64,000 nucleotides of DNA from Porifericola rhodea (GCF_030506305.1 NZ_CP119421.1:1768501-1832500), one strand, 5' to 3'; counted from the stretch's first letter, positions 26,149-36,158 are shown. Notes: generated from the sequence alone by a model not told the origin. Numbers and translations: made by a program.

Positions 26149-27646
26149 AAGCCTCCGCTGAAGCCATAATAACTTCAGGATTAACCAACTGCTTATAACG
26201 TTCGTAGCGGCTCAAAATATCTTCTACATAATTTACCGGCTCGCTACCACGGCAATATCCAGCTTCTACAACAGGATCATTGTAATAGTCCGGCTCAGAC
26301 TTTCTTTCCAGAAAATAAGATACGTCCTCCCAGTTAGAAGGATTTTTGCCAAACTTCTGAGCTAAACGGCGAGCATCTAATACGTGACCTTGTCCTGCAT
26401 TGTAAGAGGCCAGTACAAATTTGATACGTTCATCGCTATCAGGTACGTACTTGGTCCAGATACCGTCCAGCCAGCTTAGATAAGAGGTACCAGCTTGTAA
26501 ACTTTGAACAGGATCATACATATCAGACACGCCATACAGTTCTCCTGTTTCTGGTAGTAGCTGCATAAGACCAATAGCGCCTGCCCAGGATTCTGCATTC
26601 ACATTAAATTTAGACTCCTGATAAGCCTGTGCAGCTAGTAATCTCCAATCCCAGCCCAGGCTATCAGCCGCTTGTTTGAAAATATCATCAAATGGTGAGA
26701 TTTTGTCGCTGCTTAAAGAAGAGTAAGTACTCTTAACTCGGCGTAAAGAGGCTTTAGGGCTTTTATAATATTTGTTATAAATGACATAGTAATCAGCTTC
26801 TTTCTTCATGCTCTGTATCCATGAGTTTACAGTTTTAAGCAAGTCTGAAGCATTGCTGCGGGTAGCCCAGGCGATTTTTTGTGGGAAGCTTACCGGCGTA
26901 CTCACATCTATATTAGAATAATAAGTAGCGTTAACCATTGCTACATCTTCATCGGCCACTGTATACTCAATTTCTCCTTCAGCTACTTTTTGAATGAGTG
27001 CTTCCGGGTCTTCGCCAGGCTCGGCCTGTACAATATTAATATTGCCTCCGATTTCTTCGGAAAGGTTTTCCAGGCGTGTTACAAAGGCAGAGTTTCGCTG
27101 TACATGTATGGTCTTACCATCTAGCTCAAGGGGGTTTCTAATTAGAATATCATCAATTTCGTGGCGTTTCATGATATGCCAGTTCTCAGGTTTGCGCTGT
27201 ACCAGCACCTGCTTTACTTCATTGTGATGCTCAGTAAATGCTACCTGTTGCTGTCGATTAGAGGTAACTGCCATATTAAAGGCAATGATGTCTCCCTCAC
27301 CCTGGTTTAGCATATACACTGCCTCATCTATGTCGCTGGTTAACTTAATTTCCAGCCTCAGGTCAAGCTCAGATGCCAGGCGAGTAAGTAATTCATACTC
27401 ATAACCCATAGGTTGACCGCGATAGATAAAATAACCCGTTGAACTATTATTGAGAATTGCTACCAGACTACCCCTTTCACGGATTTTATCCAGGTCAAGA
27501 GATACCGGTTCCGATAAGCGGCTCTCAAATTCAAACTGATCCGACTGGCTACTTTGTTCGCTGCACGAAAACGCGAATACGAATACAAAAGTAAGTAGCA
27601 GACGTGGATCTATAATGGACGATATATTATTTTTTGCTTTTGTCAC
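26141..27646 (-). CDS. mltF: Membrane-bound lytic murein transglycosylase F (MltF-like) lipoprotein
   Basis: A 501-residue two-domain protein. Lipoprotein signal LLLTFVFVFAFSC, then a solute-binding-protein type 3 domain (about 50-290) and an SLT lysozyme-like domain (about 318-450). The catalytic glutamate lies in AQAYQESKFN; WAGAIGLMQLLP and VLASYNAGQGHV are the other SLT marks. It cleaves the glycan strand of peptidoglycan with 1,6-anhydro-product formation. The start is a GTG, and no ATG exists before the signal peptide. Single gene with its own promoter. Confidence 0.92.
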   Translation of the reverse strand: MTKAKNNISSIIDPRLLLTFVFVFAFSCSEQSSQSDQFEFESRLSEPVSLDLDKIRERGSLVAILNNSSTGYFIYRGQPMGYEYELLTRLASELDLRLEIKLTSDIDEAVYMLNQGEGDIIAFNMAVTSNRQQQVAFTEHHNEVKQVLVQRKPENWHIMKRHEIDDILIRNPLELDGKTIHVQRNSAFVTRLENLSEEIGGNINIVQAEPGEDPEALIQKVAEGEIEYTVADEDVAMVNATYYSNIDVSTPVSFPQKIAWATRSNASDLLKTVNSWIQSMKKEADYYVIYNKYYKSPKASLRRVKSTYSSLSSDKISPFDDIFKQAADSLGWDWRLLAAQAYQESKFNVNAESWAGAIGLMQLLPETGELYGVSDMYDPVQSLQAGTSYLSWLDGIWTKYVPDSDERIKFVLASYNAGQGHVLDARRLAQKFGKNPSNWEDVSYFLERKSEPDYYNDPVVEAGYCRGSEPVNYVEDILSRYERYKQLVNPEVIMASAEASI

Positions 27647-27967
27647 TATACTCTATTTAAAGATTCCAATCACATGTAAGGCTATACCTGGCATGTAATA
27701 GACTCTAAAATATTTTAGTGTTAGTTATCAGAAGGCATATTAAAAACTGAATATAAGTCGGCAAAAATACGCCTAATTTAGCTAACGTTAGCAAAATTTT
27801 ACAATATACTAACTGTAAAGTACTGAAAAGTCTTGTTCATAAACGTCAAGGCTTCCGTAATTGTTACAAACAGCAAGAAACATACCTTATGTAACATTTT
27901 ACTTTATTTAGTTAAAATTATATTTTTTTTATAATTTATAAAAGTATTTCATACTAAATAATTTCAT
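27647..27967. other. 321-base divergent intergenic region
   Basis: No gene seen. Very AT-rich (especially 27895-27960). It carries a candidate mltF promoter and the 12-base palindrome GCTAACGTTAGC at 27781-27792. No RNA gene was recognised. Confidence 0.5.
27762..27795 (-). promoter_or_regulatory. Candidate promoter of mltF with an overlapping palindrome
   Basis: On the minus strand TATTTTTG (27762-27769) matches the -7 element exactly. TTTG (complement of 27792-27795) lies 22 bases upstream, slightly far. The palindrome GCTAACGTTAGC (27781-27792) abuts the -33 position and could be an operator. Confidence 0.4.
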
Positions 27968-28606
27968 ATGAAAGCATCAGAGGCTGAGCAAGTAGTCATA
28001 AATGAGCTTAGACCATTTTTTATGGCATATGATTATAGTTGGATGCCACATTATCAACAGTTTCGTAGACTTACGAGTAATGGTTTCCACAACCTGCTGA
28101 TTAACATTAAAGGTGATAAGCCCCAGCTGGTAGATATTAAACTAGGGTGCAGAATAGATATGGTAGAAGATCTGGTCTATCAATTTACTACGGGCTTATT
28201 GGGATATCAGGAGCATAGTAATACTTTTATCGCATCTTTGGGTGAGATTATAGGACAATCCTACTTTAAATATGAGATCTCAGATAAACAGGAAGCAGTA
28301 ACGGTGAGCGAGGCTATCAAAGGTTTTATGCTAAGCAAAGGGCTGGATTTTATCGTGCAACATAGTAGTGTACAAAGCCTGGATAAGCTGTTTAACGATC
28401 AGCCAACCCAAAAGCTGCCTTATGCTACTCACCCACTAAACCGATGTTTAAGAGGCATTGTGCTGGCCAGGCTTGCTGAACGCAAAGACTTTATCGGGCT
28501 GGTAGCCATCTACCGTAGAGCATTAGTAATAAGCAAAACAGCCCCGCCTTTGCTGGAAAAGTATGACAGACTTTGCCACTACCTTAAAAGTTTTTCTTTT
28601 AACTAG
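27968..28606 (+). CDS. Conserved-looking protein of unknown function
   Basis: A 212-residue soluble protein with no signal peptide and no membrane segment. It mixes alpha and beta segments; the clearest stretch is QLVDIKLGCRIDMVEDLVYQ (about 57-76), and the C-terminal half is helical with basic residues (LNRCLRGIVLARLAERKDF). I recognise no family. It ends one base before the trmD stop, convergent with it, with no room for a terminator. Confidence 0.7.
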   Translation: MKASEAEQVVINELRPFFMAYDYSWMPHYQQFRRLTSNGFHNLLINIKGDKPQLVDIKLGCRIDMVEDLVYQFTTGLLGYQEHSNTFIASLGEIIGQSYFKYEISDKQEAVTVSEAIKGFMLSKGLDFIVQHSSVQSLDKLFNDQPTQKLPYATHPLNRCLRGIVLARLAERKDFIGLVAIYRRALVISKTAPPLLEKYDRLCHYLKSFSFN

Positions 28607-28607
28607 T

Positions 28608-29285
28608 TTATTCATCCAGCAAACCAGGACGACGGATTCGGGTACGCTGTACAGATTGTTCATACCTCCAGTCATCTATCAGCTTTTCATTTCCGGACAA
28701 TAATACATCAGGCACCTTCATTCCTTTAAACTCTGCCGGACGAGTATATACCGGGGGGGCAATCAGCTTATCCTGAAAAGAGTCAGAGAGTGCGGAGGTT
28801 TCATCAGAGAGTACTCCAGGTAGAAGGCGTATAATAGAGTCTGCTAAAACTGCTGCGGCCAGTTCGCCTCCAGAAAGCACATAATCTCCTATACTGATTT
28901 CGCGGGTAACAAAGTGCTCACGCACACGCTCATCAACACCTTTGTAATGCCCGCAAAGTAAAATCAAATTTTGTTTAAGCGAGAGCTGATTGGCAATAGA
29001 CTGCTCAAGTCTTTCCCCGTCTGGGCTCATATAAATAATTTCGTCATAAGAACGTTCTGCCTGCAAACCTTCTATACATTGGGCAATAGGCTCTATCATT
29101 AACACCATACCGGCGCCGCCTCCATAAGCATAGTCATCTACCTGCTTATGTTTATTAACTGCAAACTCGCGTAGATCGTGCACCACTACTTCAACTAGTC
29201 CCTTATCCTGAGCACGCTTCAGTATAGAATGGCCAAAAGGGCTTTCTAATAAAGAAGGAAGGCATGTAATTACGTCAATTCTCAT
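28608..29285 (-). CDS. trmD: tRNA (guanine(37)-N1)-methyltransferase TrmD
   Basis: A 225-residue SPOUT methyltransferase that adds the 1-methyl group to G37 of tRNAs reading CNN codons, preventing frameshifting. The opening [20 protein letters not shown], the [14 protein letters not shown] region and the trefoil-knot SAM site [14 protein letters not shown] ... [15 protein letters not shown] are all present. It is not next to rimM, rpsP or rplS as in many bacteria. ATG start; a promoter-like element lies just upstream. Confidence 0.96.
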   Translation of the reverse strand: MRIDVITCLPSLLESPFGHSILKRAQDKGLVEVVVHDLREFAVNKHKQVDDYAYGGGAGMVLMIEPIAQCIEGLQAERSYDEIIYMSPDGERLEQSIANQLSLKQNLILLCGHYKGVDERVREHFVTREISIGDYVLSGGELAAAVLADSIIRLLPGVLSDETSALSDSFQDKLIAPPVYTRPAEFKGMKVPDVLLSGNEKLIDDWRYEQSVQRTRIRRPGLLDE

Positions 29286-29304
29286 ATATATAGCGTTGTA
29301 GCTG

Positions 29305-29312
29305 CAAATTTA
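29305..29312 (-). promoter_or_regulatory. Candidate -7 element for trmD
   Basis: TAAATTTG on the minus strand is an exact TAnnTTTG match, 20 bases before the trmD start; the leader would be very short. The -33 region is weak. Confidence 0.45.
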
Positions 29313-29418
29313 GCAAGCTTATTAAAAATGAATACCTGTATTACCACAACTGTGATACTATTCTTTTAACTTTACAGACTGTAAAACAGTATAGATTTTT
29401 TGATCCAAACCAACTGAC

Positions 29419-30177
29419 ATGAGAAAAAAAATAGTTGCCGGTAACTGGAAAATGAACAAAAACCTTGAAGAAGGCCAGGCTTTGGCTTCTGAGGTTAAAC
29501 ATATGGCAGAGGACGAACTCTCTGGAGATGTACAATTAATTATGTGTACACCTTTTATTCACCTTTCTACACTTAAAGGTCTGCTCAAGGGTTCAGCTAT
29601 TGGGCTAGGCGCGCAAAATTGCAGCGAACACGAATCTGGGGCGTATACTGGAGAAACCTCAGTAGACATGCTAAAATCTGTAGGCGTAGAATACGTAATT
29701 TTAGGGCATAGCGAAAGAAGAGAGTACTTTAATGAAAGCAATGAGCTTTTGGCTAAAAAATTAGACACCACCCTTAAAAGTCAGCTTACTCCTATTTTTT
29801 GCTGCGGTGAGCCTCTGGAAATTCGCGAAAAGGAAGAGCAAAACAAATACGTACAACAGCAGATAGAAGAAAGTTTGTTTCACCTTTCTGCCGAAGAAGT
29901 GAGCAAAGTAGTAATTGCTTACGAACCTATCTGGGCTATTGGCACAGGAAAAACAGCCAGTGCTGAGCAGGCGCAGGAAATGCATGCTGTCATCCGTAAA
30001 CAGCTGGAAGGTAAATATGGTAAAGAAGTAGCCGATAGCATTTCTATACTTTATGGCGGTAGTGTAAAGCCTGCCAATGCCAAAGAAATTTTTGCAGGTG
30101 AAGATGTAGATGGTGGCCTGATTGGTGGTGCCTCATTGAAGTCTCGTGACTTTATAGATATTGCTAAATCATTCTAA
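29419..30177 (+). CDS. tpiA: Triosephosphate isomerase
   Basis: A 252-residue glycolytic enzyme interconverting dihydroxyacetone phosphate and glyceraldehyde 3-phosphate. Active-site parts are all visible: Lys in AGNWKMNKN (about 12), His in VILGHSERREYF (about 98), Glu in AYEPIWAIGTGK (about 171), and the phosphate loops SILYGGSVKP and GGLIGGASL. The stop overlaps the prmA start by one base (TAATG), so the two are one operon. Confidence 0.98.
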   Translation: MRKKIVAGNWKMNKNLEEGQALASEVKHMAEDELSGDVQLIMCTPFIHLSTLKGLLKGSAIGLGAQNCSEHESGAYTGETSVDMLKSVGVEYVILGHSERREYFNESNELLAKKLDTTLKSQLTPIFCCGEPLEIREKEEQNKYVQQQIEESLFHLSAEEVSKVVIAYEPIWAIGTGKTASAEQAQEMHAVIRKQLEGKYGKEVADSISILYGGSVKPANAKEIFAGEDVDGGLIGGASLKSRDFIDIAKSF

Positions 30178-31013
30178 TGGGGAAGAGGGAATATCTGTCT
30201 CTACAGTTTCATTGTAGTGAAGAACTGAGCGAAATACTGATAGCGGAGCTGGCTGAGCTGGGGTACGATTCATTTTGGGAGCAGGAAAATGGGTTTGAAG
30301 CTTACATTCTGTCTTCTGATTATGATGAAGCTCAGCTGAGCCAGGTTCTGGAAAAGTATAAAGCTATCGGTTCAGCTACTTATACTACACATAGGGTAGA
30401 AGAGAAAAACTGGAACGTAGAGTGGGAAAGTAATTTTGAGCCTATAATAGTAGAAGATCGTTGCCTGGTAAGGGCAGATTTTCATAAGCTGGGCAAACAG
30501 GTCCCTTATGAGATAGTCATTAACCCGAAAATGTCGTTCGGTACAGGGCATCATGCTACTACTTACCTGATGCTGAGCTGGCAGCTGGAAATAGACCATA
30601 CTCAAAAAAAGGTAATGGATGCGGGTTGTGGTACAGGCATTCTGGCCATTCTGGCTCACTTAAAAGGAGCTAGCGAAATTACGGCCTTTGATAATAATGA
30701 GTGGGCAGTAGACAATAGCCGAGAGAGCTTTGAGCTAAACCACTGTACCCATATCAATATGTTTTTGGGCACTGTAGCCGATATTCCTGAAGAGGAGAAG
30801 TTTGATATCATTCTGGCTAATATTAATCGGAATGTGCTGCTTGAGGAGATGTCGTTGTATGCGTCACGACTAAAACCTGACGGTACGCTTCTGCTTAGCG
30901 GCTTTTACCACTACGATGCAGCTTTAATTGAGGCTGAGGCCAAAGCTCAGGGCCTAAAAGTAGATGGGCAAAAAGAAAGAAACGACTGGGTAGCTTTAAA
31001 ACTCAGCTTCTGA
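30177..31013 (+). CDS. prmA: Ribosomal protein L11 methyltransferase
   Basis: A 278-residue SAM-dependent enzyme that trimethylates ribosomal protein L11. An N-terminal substrate-recognition domain (about 1-95) is followed by the methyltransferase domain with NPKMSFGTGHHATTYLML, the SAM loop VMDAGCGTGILAI (about 145-157) and the NPPY-like ILANINRNVL. It is coupled to tpiA; a hairpin follows its stop. Confidence 0.94.
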   Translation: MGKREYLSLQFHCSEELSEILIAELAELGYDSFWEQENGFEAYILSSDYDEAQLSQVLEKYKAIGSATYTTHRVEEKNWNVEWESNFEPIIVEDRCLVRADFHKLGKQVPYEIVINPKMSFGTGHHATTYLMLSWQLEIDHTQKKVMDAGCGTGILAILAHLKGASEITAFDNNEWAVDNSRESFELNHCTHINMFLGTVADIPEEEKFDIILANINRNVLLEEMSLYASRLKPDGTLLLSGFYHYDAALIEAEAKAQGLKVDGQKERNDWVALKLSF

Positions 31014-31021
31014 TTATACCA

Positions 31022-31046
31022 AGGGCACTTACATTTGGAGTGCCCT
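31022..31046 (+). terminator. Hairpin after prmA, probable terminator
   Basis: Perfect 8-bp stem AGGGCACT / AGTGCCCT with a 9-base loop, followed by CTCTTCT rather than a clean T run. Confidence 0.55.
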
Positions 31047-31105
31047 CTCTTCTAATTGGCCTAAAACCTTACAATTCCTTCTTCTAAGCCCTTTTTTACT
31101 GGATA

Positions 31106-31113
31106 TATTTTTG
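31106..31113 (+). promoter_or_regulatory. Candidate -7 element of the giant secreted protein gene
   Basis: TATTTTTG is an exact match to TAnnTTTG, 48 bases before the ATG at 31162. The -33 position is not convincing. Confidence 0.45.
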
Positions 31114-31161
31114 CGGTTAGCTAATTTTTTTGGGCTAAAAACGTTATGCACTTAATAGGTG

Positions 31162-34100
31162 ATGAATAAAAGCAAAAGTATGAAGGTATTTACTATCCTC
31201 AGCACCCTGCTGTTGGTAGCTCAGATCGTATGCGCCCAACGCTATCAGCTTACTGATAGTGTTGAAGTTTATGGAGACGATGTTAAGCGCCTGCTTTCTA
31301 GAGCTAACGACAGTACTGCTATTAAAACAGGAGATCAGTTTGCCAGCCTGTGGCAGAATCTCTCCTCTACACAACAAGACACCATCATGGCTACTAGCTC
31401 GCAGATGATGGCTAAAAATTTTCAGCTTTCTCCTTTTTTTGTCAACTACTATGCTGCTATTAATGCTGCGATAGATTCTGCAAATATCTCTGCTACCAAT
31501 CTGGACGCGATGCTGAGTATGCTGCACCAGACCAGCCGGGAGTTTAACCGTAAAGAATTTGCCTATACCACTGCTACGCTTCGTGACTTCTTTCAGCGTG
31601 GCGCGCTATATTTTGCCAATTACAATAAGCTATACGCTCGCAATGCTACTTATTCATTTGAGTTTATAGCTCCTCCTAAGGAAGTAGTGTATGAGCCTGA
31701 ACTACCAGCAGAAAACGAGCAGGCCGCTGACGAATGGGCCTCTGACGATGGCTGGGGCGATGGAGCCTGGGGGAGCCCCGAAACAAGCGACGAGTGGGAT
31801 ACCACTGAAGAAGATAGTGAGTGGAATGACGGCTGGGGTTGGGACAATGAAAGCGATGCTGCTGGTGAAGACACGGAAGAGCCCGCCCAGGAAGAGGAAG
31901 TACAGGTAACAGAGTATATCGTAGAAGAAACCATACAGCCTGAACTTATTGGGCCGGTAATGCATCTGGAAAATGCAGATCTTACCATTCATACCACTTT
32001 CGACTCAGCCAATATTAACAAAACCAAAGCGGACCTGATGCTGCACAAGCATATTTTGCTGGGTGAAGGAGGCAAGTTTGACTGGGTAACAGCCGGCCTG
32101 AGCCCGGACTCTGTTTACTATACATTTGACAAATATAATTTTGATATAAGGCTACCCAGACTAAGTGCTGAAAACGGACATATGATTTATAAAGGGAAGG
32201 TGAAAGAACCTGTAAAAGGAGCTTTTCAGTTTGCCAGCCAAAAGCATCTACGTCCTGAGACTGCCAAGTACCCTCGCTTTATGTCTTATAATAGCGACAT
32301 AGCGGTAAATGTCTACGATAAAAAAGCGATAAACGAAAACGTAGTAGCTTATATTGGAGGGTTTTCTGTAAGAGGAAGAAACATTACCAGTACCTCACTG
32401 ATGGAAGGCGAGGCTACTATAGAGGTACAGTCTAAAGGAAGAAGAAAGTTTAAAGCAATCTCTAAAAAGTTTACTATAGGGGATTCGCTAATTACTAGTC
32501 CACGATCTACGATTACGATTTATCAGCGAGAAGACTCTATTTTTCATCCGGCCATAGAGTTCAAATATGCACTGGACTCTTCTATGCTTACGGTGCTATC
32601 CAACAGCGGTCATTTTAAGCATACTCCATTTGTAGCTACTCACCTTAAGATGGACATTCAGGCAGATATTATGCGCTGGGATTTAAGAACAGACAGCCTT
32701 AATATTTCTACCCTTACGGCCCGAGACAAGGTACCCGTTATCTTTGAATCACATCAGTATTTTAATGAACAGGCTTTTGATAAGCTAAGCCAGATGTATG
32801 GCTTTCATCCACTGATAATGGCAGTGGGTTACGGAAGAAAGAACAATACCCTATCTTTCTACACCTATGATATGGCACGTGATATGAAGCAGAATGAAAA
32901 AACGCTTAAAGCGGCCATGCTGGATCTTATGACCAGGGGATTTATTGATTACGAACCCGCCACCGGATTAGTAACCCTCAAGAAAAAAGGAATACATTAT
33001 ACCCTCTCAAAAGCAAGACGGGTAGACTATGATAACCTGATGATGCCCTCTTACGAAGATGATGGCCCTAATGCTACTATAGACCTAAATAGCAAAGAGC
33101 TAACCATGAGGGGAATACAACAGTTTAACATTAGTGAGGAGCTAGGGGTGTCTATCGAGCCTACGAATAATGAAGTAACTATGCTAGGTGGACGTAACTT
33201 TAAGTTTAACGGTAAACTACAGTCGGGTAACTTTGAGTTTGTAGGAGAAGGCTTCACATTCAACTACGATAGCTTTAAGATTGATTTACCCAAGATTGAC
33301 TCCATTAGCTTTTATCTACCTACGGAGAAAGGCAACCGTAAAAAAGTTGACAACACCCTGCAAAGTGCTACTCAGGATCAGAGTTTTATAGACAAAATGG
33401 GTGATGGGTTTAAGCAAACCTCCGGTACGCTCTATATTAATGACCCCAAAAACAAATCTGCGCGCAAATCCCTGCCAGACTACCCCAAGTTTGATGCTGA
33501 AAACGGAGCTATTGTTTATTTTGATCATGAAAAGATTCTGAACGGAGCTTATGATAAGTCCATGTACTTTGTTATTCCGCCTTTCGCTATTGATAGTTTG
33601 AGTAACGCAGACCCCTCATCTATTGGATTTTCAGGCACCTTGTATAGCGACATTCTCCCCCCTATAGACGAAACCCTCAGGGTAATGAAAGACAACTCTA
33701 TGGGGTTTGAGCATAAAGTGAGTGCCGAAGGCTACCAACTGTACAATGGCTCGGCAACCTATAAAAACGAGCTAACTCTAAATGCTGAAGGACTTAGAGG
33801 AAGCGGAACTATTGATTTCCTCACTTCTACCCTGGAGTCTGAAGACTTTGTGTTTTATATGGACTCTGTAACCACCATAGGTACGGCTGCGGAAATACGC
33901 GAAGGCATGTTGGGTAGTACCAGTTTTCCGCAGGCTTATGTAGAAGACTATACTATGCTTTGGTTGCCCGAAGTAGATAGTATGTATATTTCTAATAATG
34001 CGGAGCCGTTTGAATTTTACAATCAGACAGCGTCTATGGATGGTTCAGCTATACTTACCGAGCAGGGTGGTTTATTAGGAAGTGGTACCTTATTTACCCG

Positions 34101-36039
34101 AGGGTCTGAAGCTACCTCTAAAAAGATGCAATTTGAGCAAACTCGCTTTGATGCCCGCAATGCCAACTTTGAGATTAAATCCGATAACCCCGAGAAGCCT
34201 GCCCTGGCTGGTAATGATGTGTTTTTGGACTTTGACCTCAAACAAAACATTGCCAACATTAGCCCCGAGGTAGAAGGTGTGGCAGCGATAGAGTTCCCTT
34301 ATGCCCAGTTTAAAACTTCTATTACCAATGCGGTATGGAACCTGGAAGAAGAGACTGTAAAAATGAGTAAACCAGAAGATGTAGCTATAGAAAACTCCTA
34401 CTTCTACGCTACTCGTAAAGAGCTGGACTCTCTCTGGTTCAACGCTGAGGAAGCGATATACAAAATTCCGCTACAGCAAATGGATATTTTTGGTGTGCCT
34501 TTTATAGCATCGGCAGATGCTAAAGTTATACCGGAAAATAACCAGTTGCAGGTAATGGAGAATGCTAAATTTGAAACCTTCCATAATGCGGTGCTGGTAA
34601 TTGATACCCTAAACGAATACCATAGGCTAACTAACGGAACGATAGATATTCTCTCCCGACATGAGTTTACAGGAAAGGCCTTCTACGAGCTGGTCGCGGC
34701 TACTGATACTTTCTCCATTGAGATGAACAACTTCCGCAAAGATACAGTACAGGCACGCCGGCAGACACTTTACCATACGGTAGCTACTGGTAGAGCTGAG
34801 GCAGATAGAAATATTATTATTTCCCCTGGTATGCTTTTCCGTGGAGATGTGCGAATGCATGCAGCTAAAGAAGCTCTGGAGCTGGATGGAGAAGTAAAAT
34901 TAGACTACAAGCTTAAACCAGATTATGATACCTGGATCGCCTATGCTAGCGATGCCGGACAGAAAAAGCTGGTCTTTAACTTTAACGAATCACTCACTAT
35001 AGATGGAGAGCCACTTACTGCCGGACTGCATTTTAGCAGCACTGATAACAGTCTGTATAGCACCTTTGTAATGGATAGGCGTTCACCCGACGACCTGGAT
35101 TTCTTTAAACCCCGAGGGCTACTCTCCTACGACGAAGAAAAAGACGAATATACAATCAGGTCGCCGAAGAAAGATGAGAGAGGAGCACTATCCGGAGAGG
35201 TCTTTACCTATAACGAAAGTAAACAGACTATAAGTTTTGAAGGACCAGTGCAATTTATGCCTTTACAGAGTGAGTCCTTTACCCTGGAAGCAGCAGTATT
35301 GGGCGAAGGTAATTTAGAAACCAATGAGTTTGATCTGGATGCTTTCTTGGCTTTTGACATAGATTTACCCTCTCAGGCTATTGATATTATGGGAGCAGAC
35401 CTGAATGAAGCCTTGAATAAGGTAGGAGCTCAGTCGGCCACCAGCGACCGTACAACTTTACTTTATAAACTGGCAGAAATTATTGGCGATCAGGCTACCC
35501 GCGACTGGGATAAAAGCTCAGTTAGTGAGTATACTTCGCTTGTGTCAATGTCTGGTCGTCTGGAAAAAACATTGGTGTTTGCAGATGTGGACCTGGCCTG
35601 GTCTGATGAGTATAAAGCATGGTATAGCACCTCTCCTCTGGGACTAAGCAACGTAAGAGAACAGGATGTAAACGGAAGCATGACGGGGTTTTTAGAGATA
35701 AAACCGCTGGAAATGGGTGGCATGCTCATTAATCTCTTTATGCAGGCTACTCCCGACTCCTGGTACTACTTTAGTTTCCAGAACAACAGGCTGGCTGTTT
35801 GGGCATATAACGAAGAGTTTTGCGATGTGGTAGGTGCCAAATCTAAAATCGGAAAAGTAGATGGTGGAGAGTATGCCTACTTCTTAAGCGATATTGCCGA
35901 AACAGCAACTTTTATAAACCGCTTCCGCAAAGATTACCTTGGAATAGACGAGCAGTATAACTTTAATACGGCAGTACCAGTAATAGCGGGAGATGATACG
36001 GAAGAAAAAGAACCGGAAGCGGAACGCGATGGCTTCTGA
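31162..36039 (+). CDS. Giant secreted beta-rich protein of unknown function
   Basis: About 1,625 residues; starts possible at GTG 31159, ATG 31162 or ATG 31180, all giving a signal peptide ending near IVCAQ. After a helical N-terminal domain (about 30-165) comes an acidic, tryptophan-rich linker (about 184-258, seven Trp within 36 residues, in DEW, DGWG and EW contexts). The remaining 1,350 residues are mainly short beta strands with recurring layouts such as ENGHMIYKGKV, FDAENGAIVYF, LRGSGTIDFLTSTLESEDF and LLGSGTLF, which recalls long beta-groove or OstA-like repeat proteins. No catalytic motif, lipobox or T9SS domain is seen, and the end is acidic. It is a monocistronic unit. I recognise no characterised family. 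Confidence 0.8.
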   Translation: MNKSKSMKVFTILSTLLLVAQIVCAQRYQLTDSVEVYGDDVKRLLSRANDSTAIKTGDQFASLWQNLSSTQQDTIMATSSQMMAKNFQLSPFFVNYYAAINAAIDSANISATNLDAMLSMLHQTSREFNRKEFAYTTATLRDFFQRGALYFANYNKLYARNATYSFEFIAPPKEVVYEPELPAENEQAADEWASDDGWGDGAWGSPETSDEWDTTEEDSEWNDGWGWDNESDAAGEDTEEPAQEEEVQVTEYIVEETIQPELIGPVMHLENADLTIHTTFDSANINKTKADLMLHKHILLGEGGKFDWVTAGLSPDSVYYTFDKYNFDIRLPRLSAENGHMIYKGKVKEPVKGAFQFASQKHLRPETAKYPRFMSYNSDIAVNVYDKKAINENVVAYIGGFSVRGRNITSTSLMEGEATIEVQSKGRRKFKAISKKFTIGDSLITSPRSTITIYQREDSIFHPAIEFKYALDSSMLTVLSNSGHFKHTPFVATHLKMDIQADIMRWDLRTDSLNISTLTARDKVPVIFESHQYFNEQAFDKLSQMYGFHPLIMAVGYGRKNNTLSFYTYDMARDMKQNEKTLKAAMLDLMTRGFIDYEPATGLVTLKKKGIHYTLSKARRVDYDNLMMPSYEDDGPNATIDLNSKELTMRGIQQFNISEELGVSIEPTNNEVTMLGGRNFKFNGKLQSGNFEFVGEGFTFNYDSFKIDLPKIDSISFYLPTEKGNRKKVDNTLQSATQDQSFIDKMGDGFKQTSGTLYINDPKNKSARKSLPDYPKFDAENGAIVYFDHEKILNGAYDKSMYFVIPPFAIDSLSNADPSSIGFSGTLYSDILPPIDETLRVMKDNSMGFEHKVSAEGYQLYNGSATYKNELTLNAEGLRGSGTIDFLTSTLESEDFVFYMDSVTTIGTAAEIREGMLGSTSFPQAYVEDYTMLWLPEVDSMYISNNAEPFEFYNQTASMDGSAILTEQGGLLGSGTLFTRGSEATSKKMQFEQTRFDARNANFEIKSDNPEKPALAGNDVFLDFDLKQNIANISPEVEGVAAIEFPYAQFKTSITNAVWNLEEETVKMSKPEDVAIENSYFYATRKELDSLWFNAEEAIYKIPLQQMDIFGVPFIASADAKVIPENNQLQVMENAKFETFHNAVLVIDTLNEYHRLTNGTIDILSRHEFTGKAFYELVAATDTFSIEMNNFRKDTVQARRQTLYHTVATGRAEADRNIIISPGMLFRGDVRMHAAKEALELDGEVKLDYKLKPDYDTWIAYASDAGQKKLVFNFNESLTIDGEPLTAGLHFSSTDNSLYSTFVMDRRSPDDLDFFKPRGLLSYDEEKDEYTIRSPKKDERGALSGEVFTYNESKQTISFEGPVQFMPLQSESFTLEAAVLGEGNLETNEFDLDAFLAFDIDLPSQAIDIMGADLNEALNKVGAQSATSDRTTLLYKLAEIIGDQATRDWDKSSVSEYTSLVSMSGRLEKTLVFADVDLAWSDEYKAWYSTSPLGLSNVREQDVNGSMTGFLEIKPLEMGGMLINLFMQATPDSWYYFSFQNNRLAVWAYNEEFCDVVGAKSKIGKVDGGEYAYFLSDIAETATFINRFRKDYLGIDEQYNFNTAVPVIAGDDTEEKEPEAERDGF

Positions 36040-36098
36040 TATTACATGGGGCAGCAGTATCGCTGGCCCTTAATTTTTTTCTCTCTCTCAATCGCAAA

Positions 36099-36129
36099 CT
36101 TGCATATCTGGGTAAGATATCTAACTTTA
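36099..36129 (+). promoter_or_regulatory. Candidate promoter of plsY
   Basis: CTTG (36099-36102), 19 bases, then TAACTTTA (36122-36129): 3/4 and 7/8 matches to the Bacteroidota elements, 30 bases before the start codon. Confidence 0.5.
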
Positions 36130-36158
36130 CCCTGTTTGTGACTGTTATAAACTAGATT

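Noticed and set aside
31650..31988. Ser-rich minus-strand frame opposite the acidic Trp-rich linker
   Set aside because: The composition is explained by the complement of GAA/GAT-rich codons.
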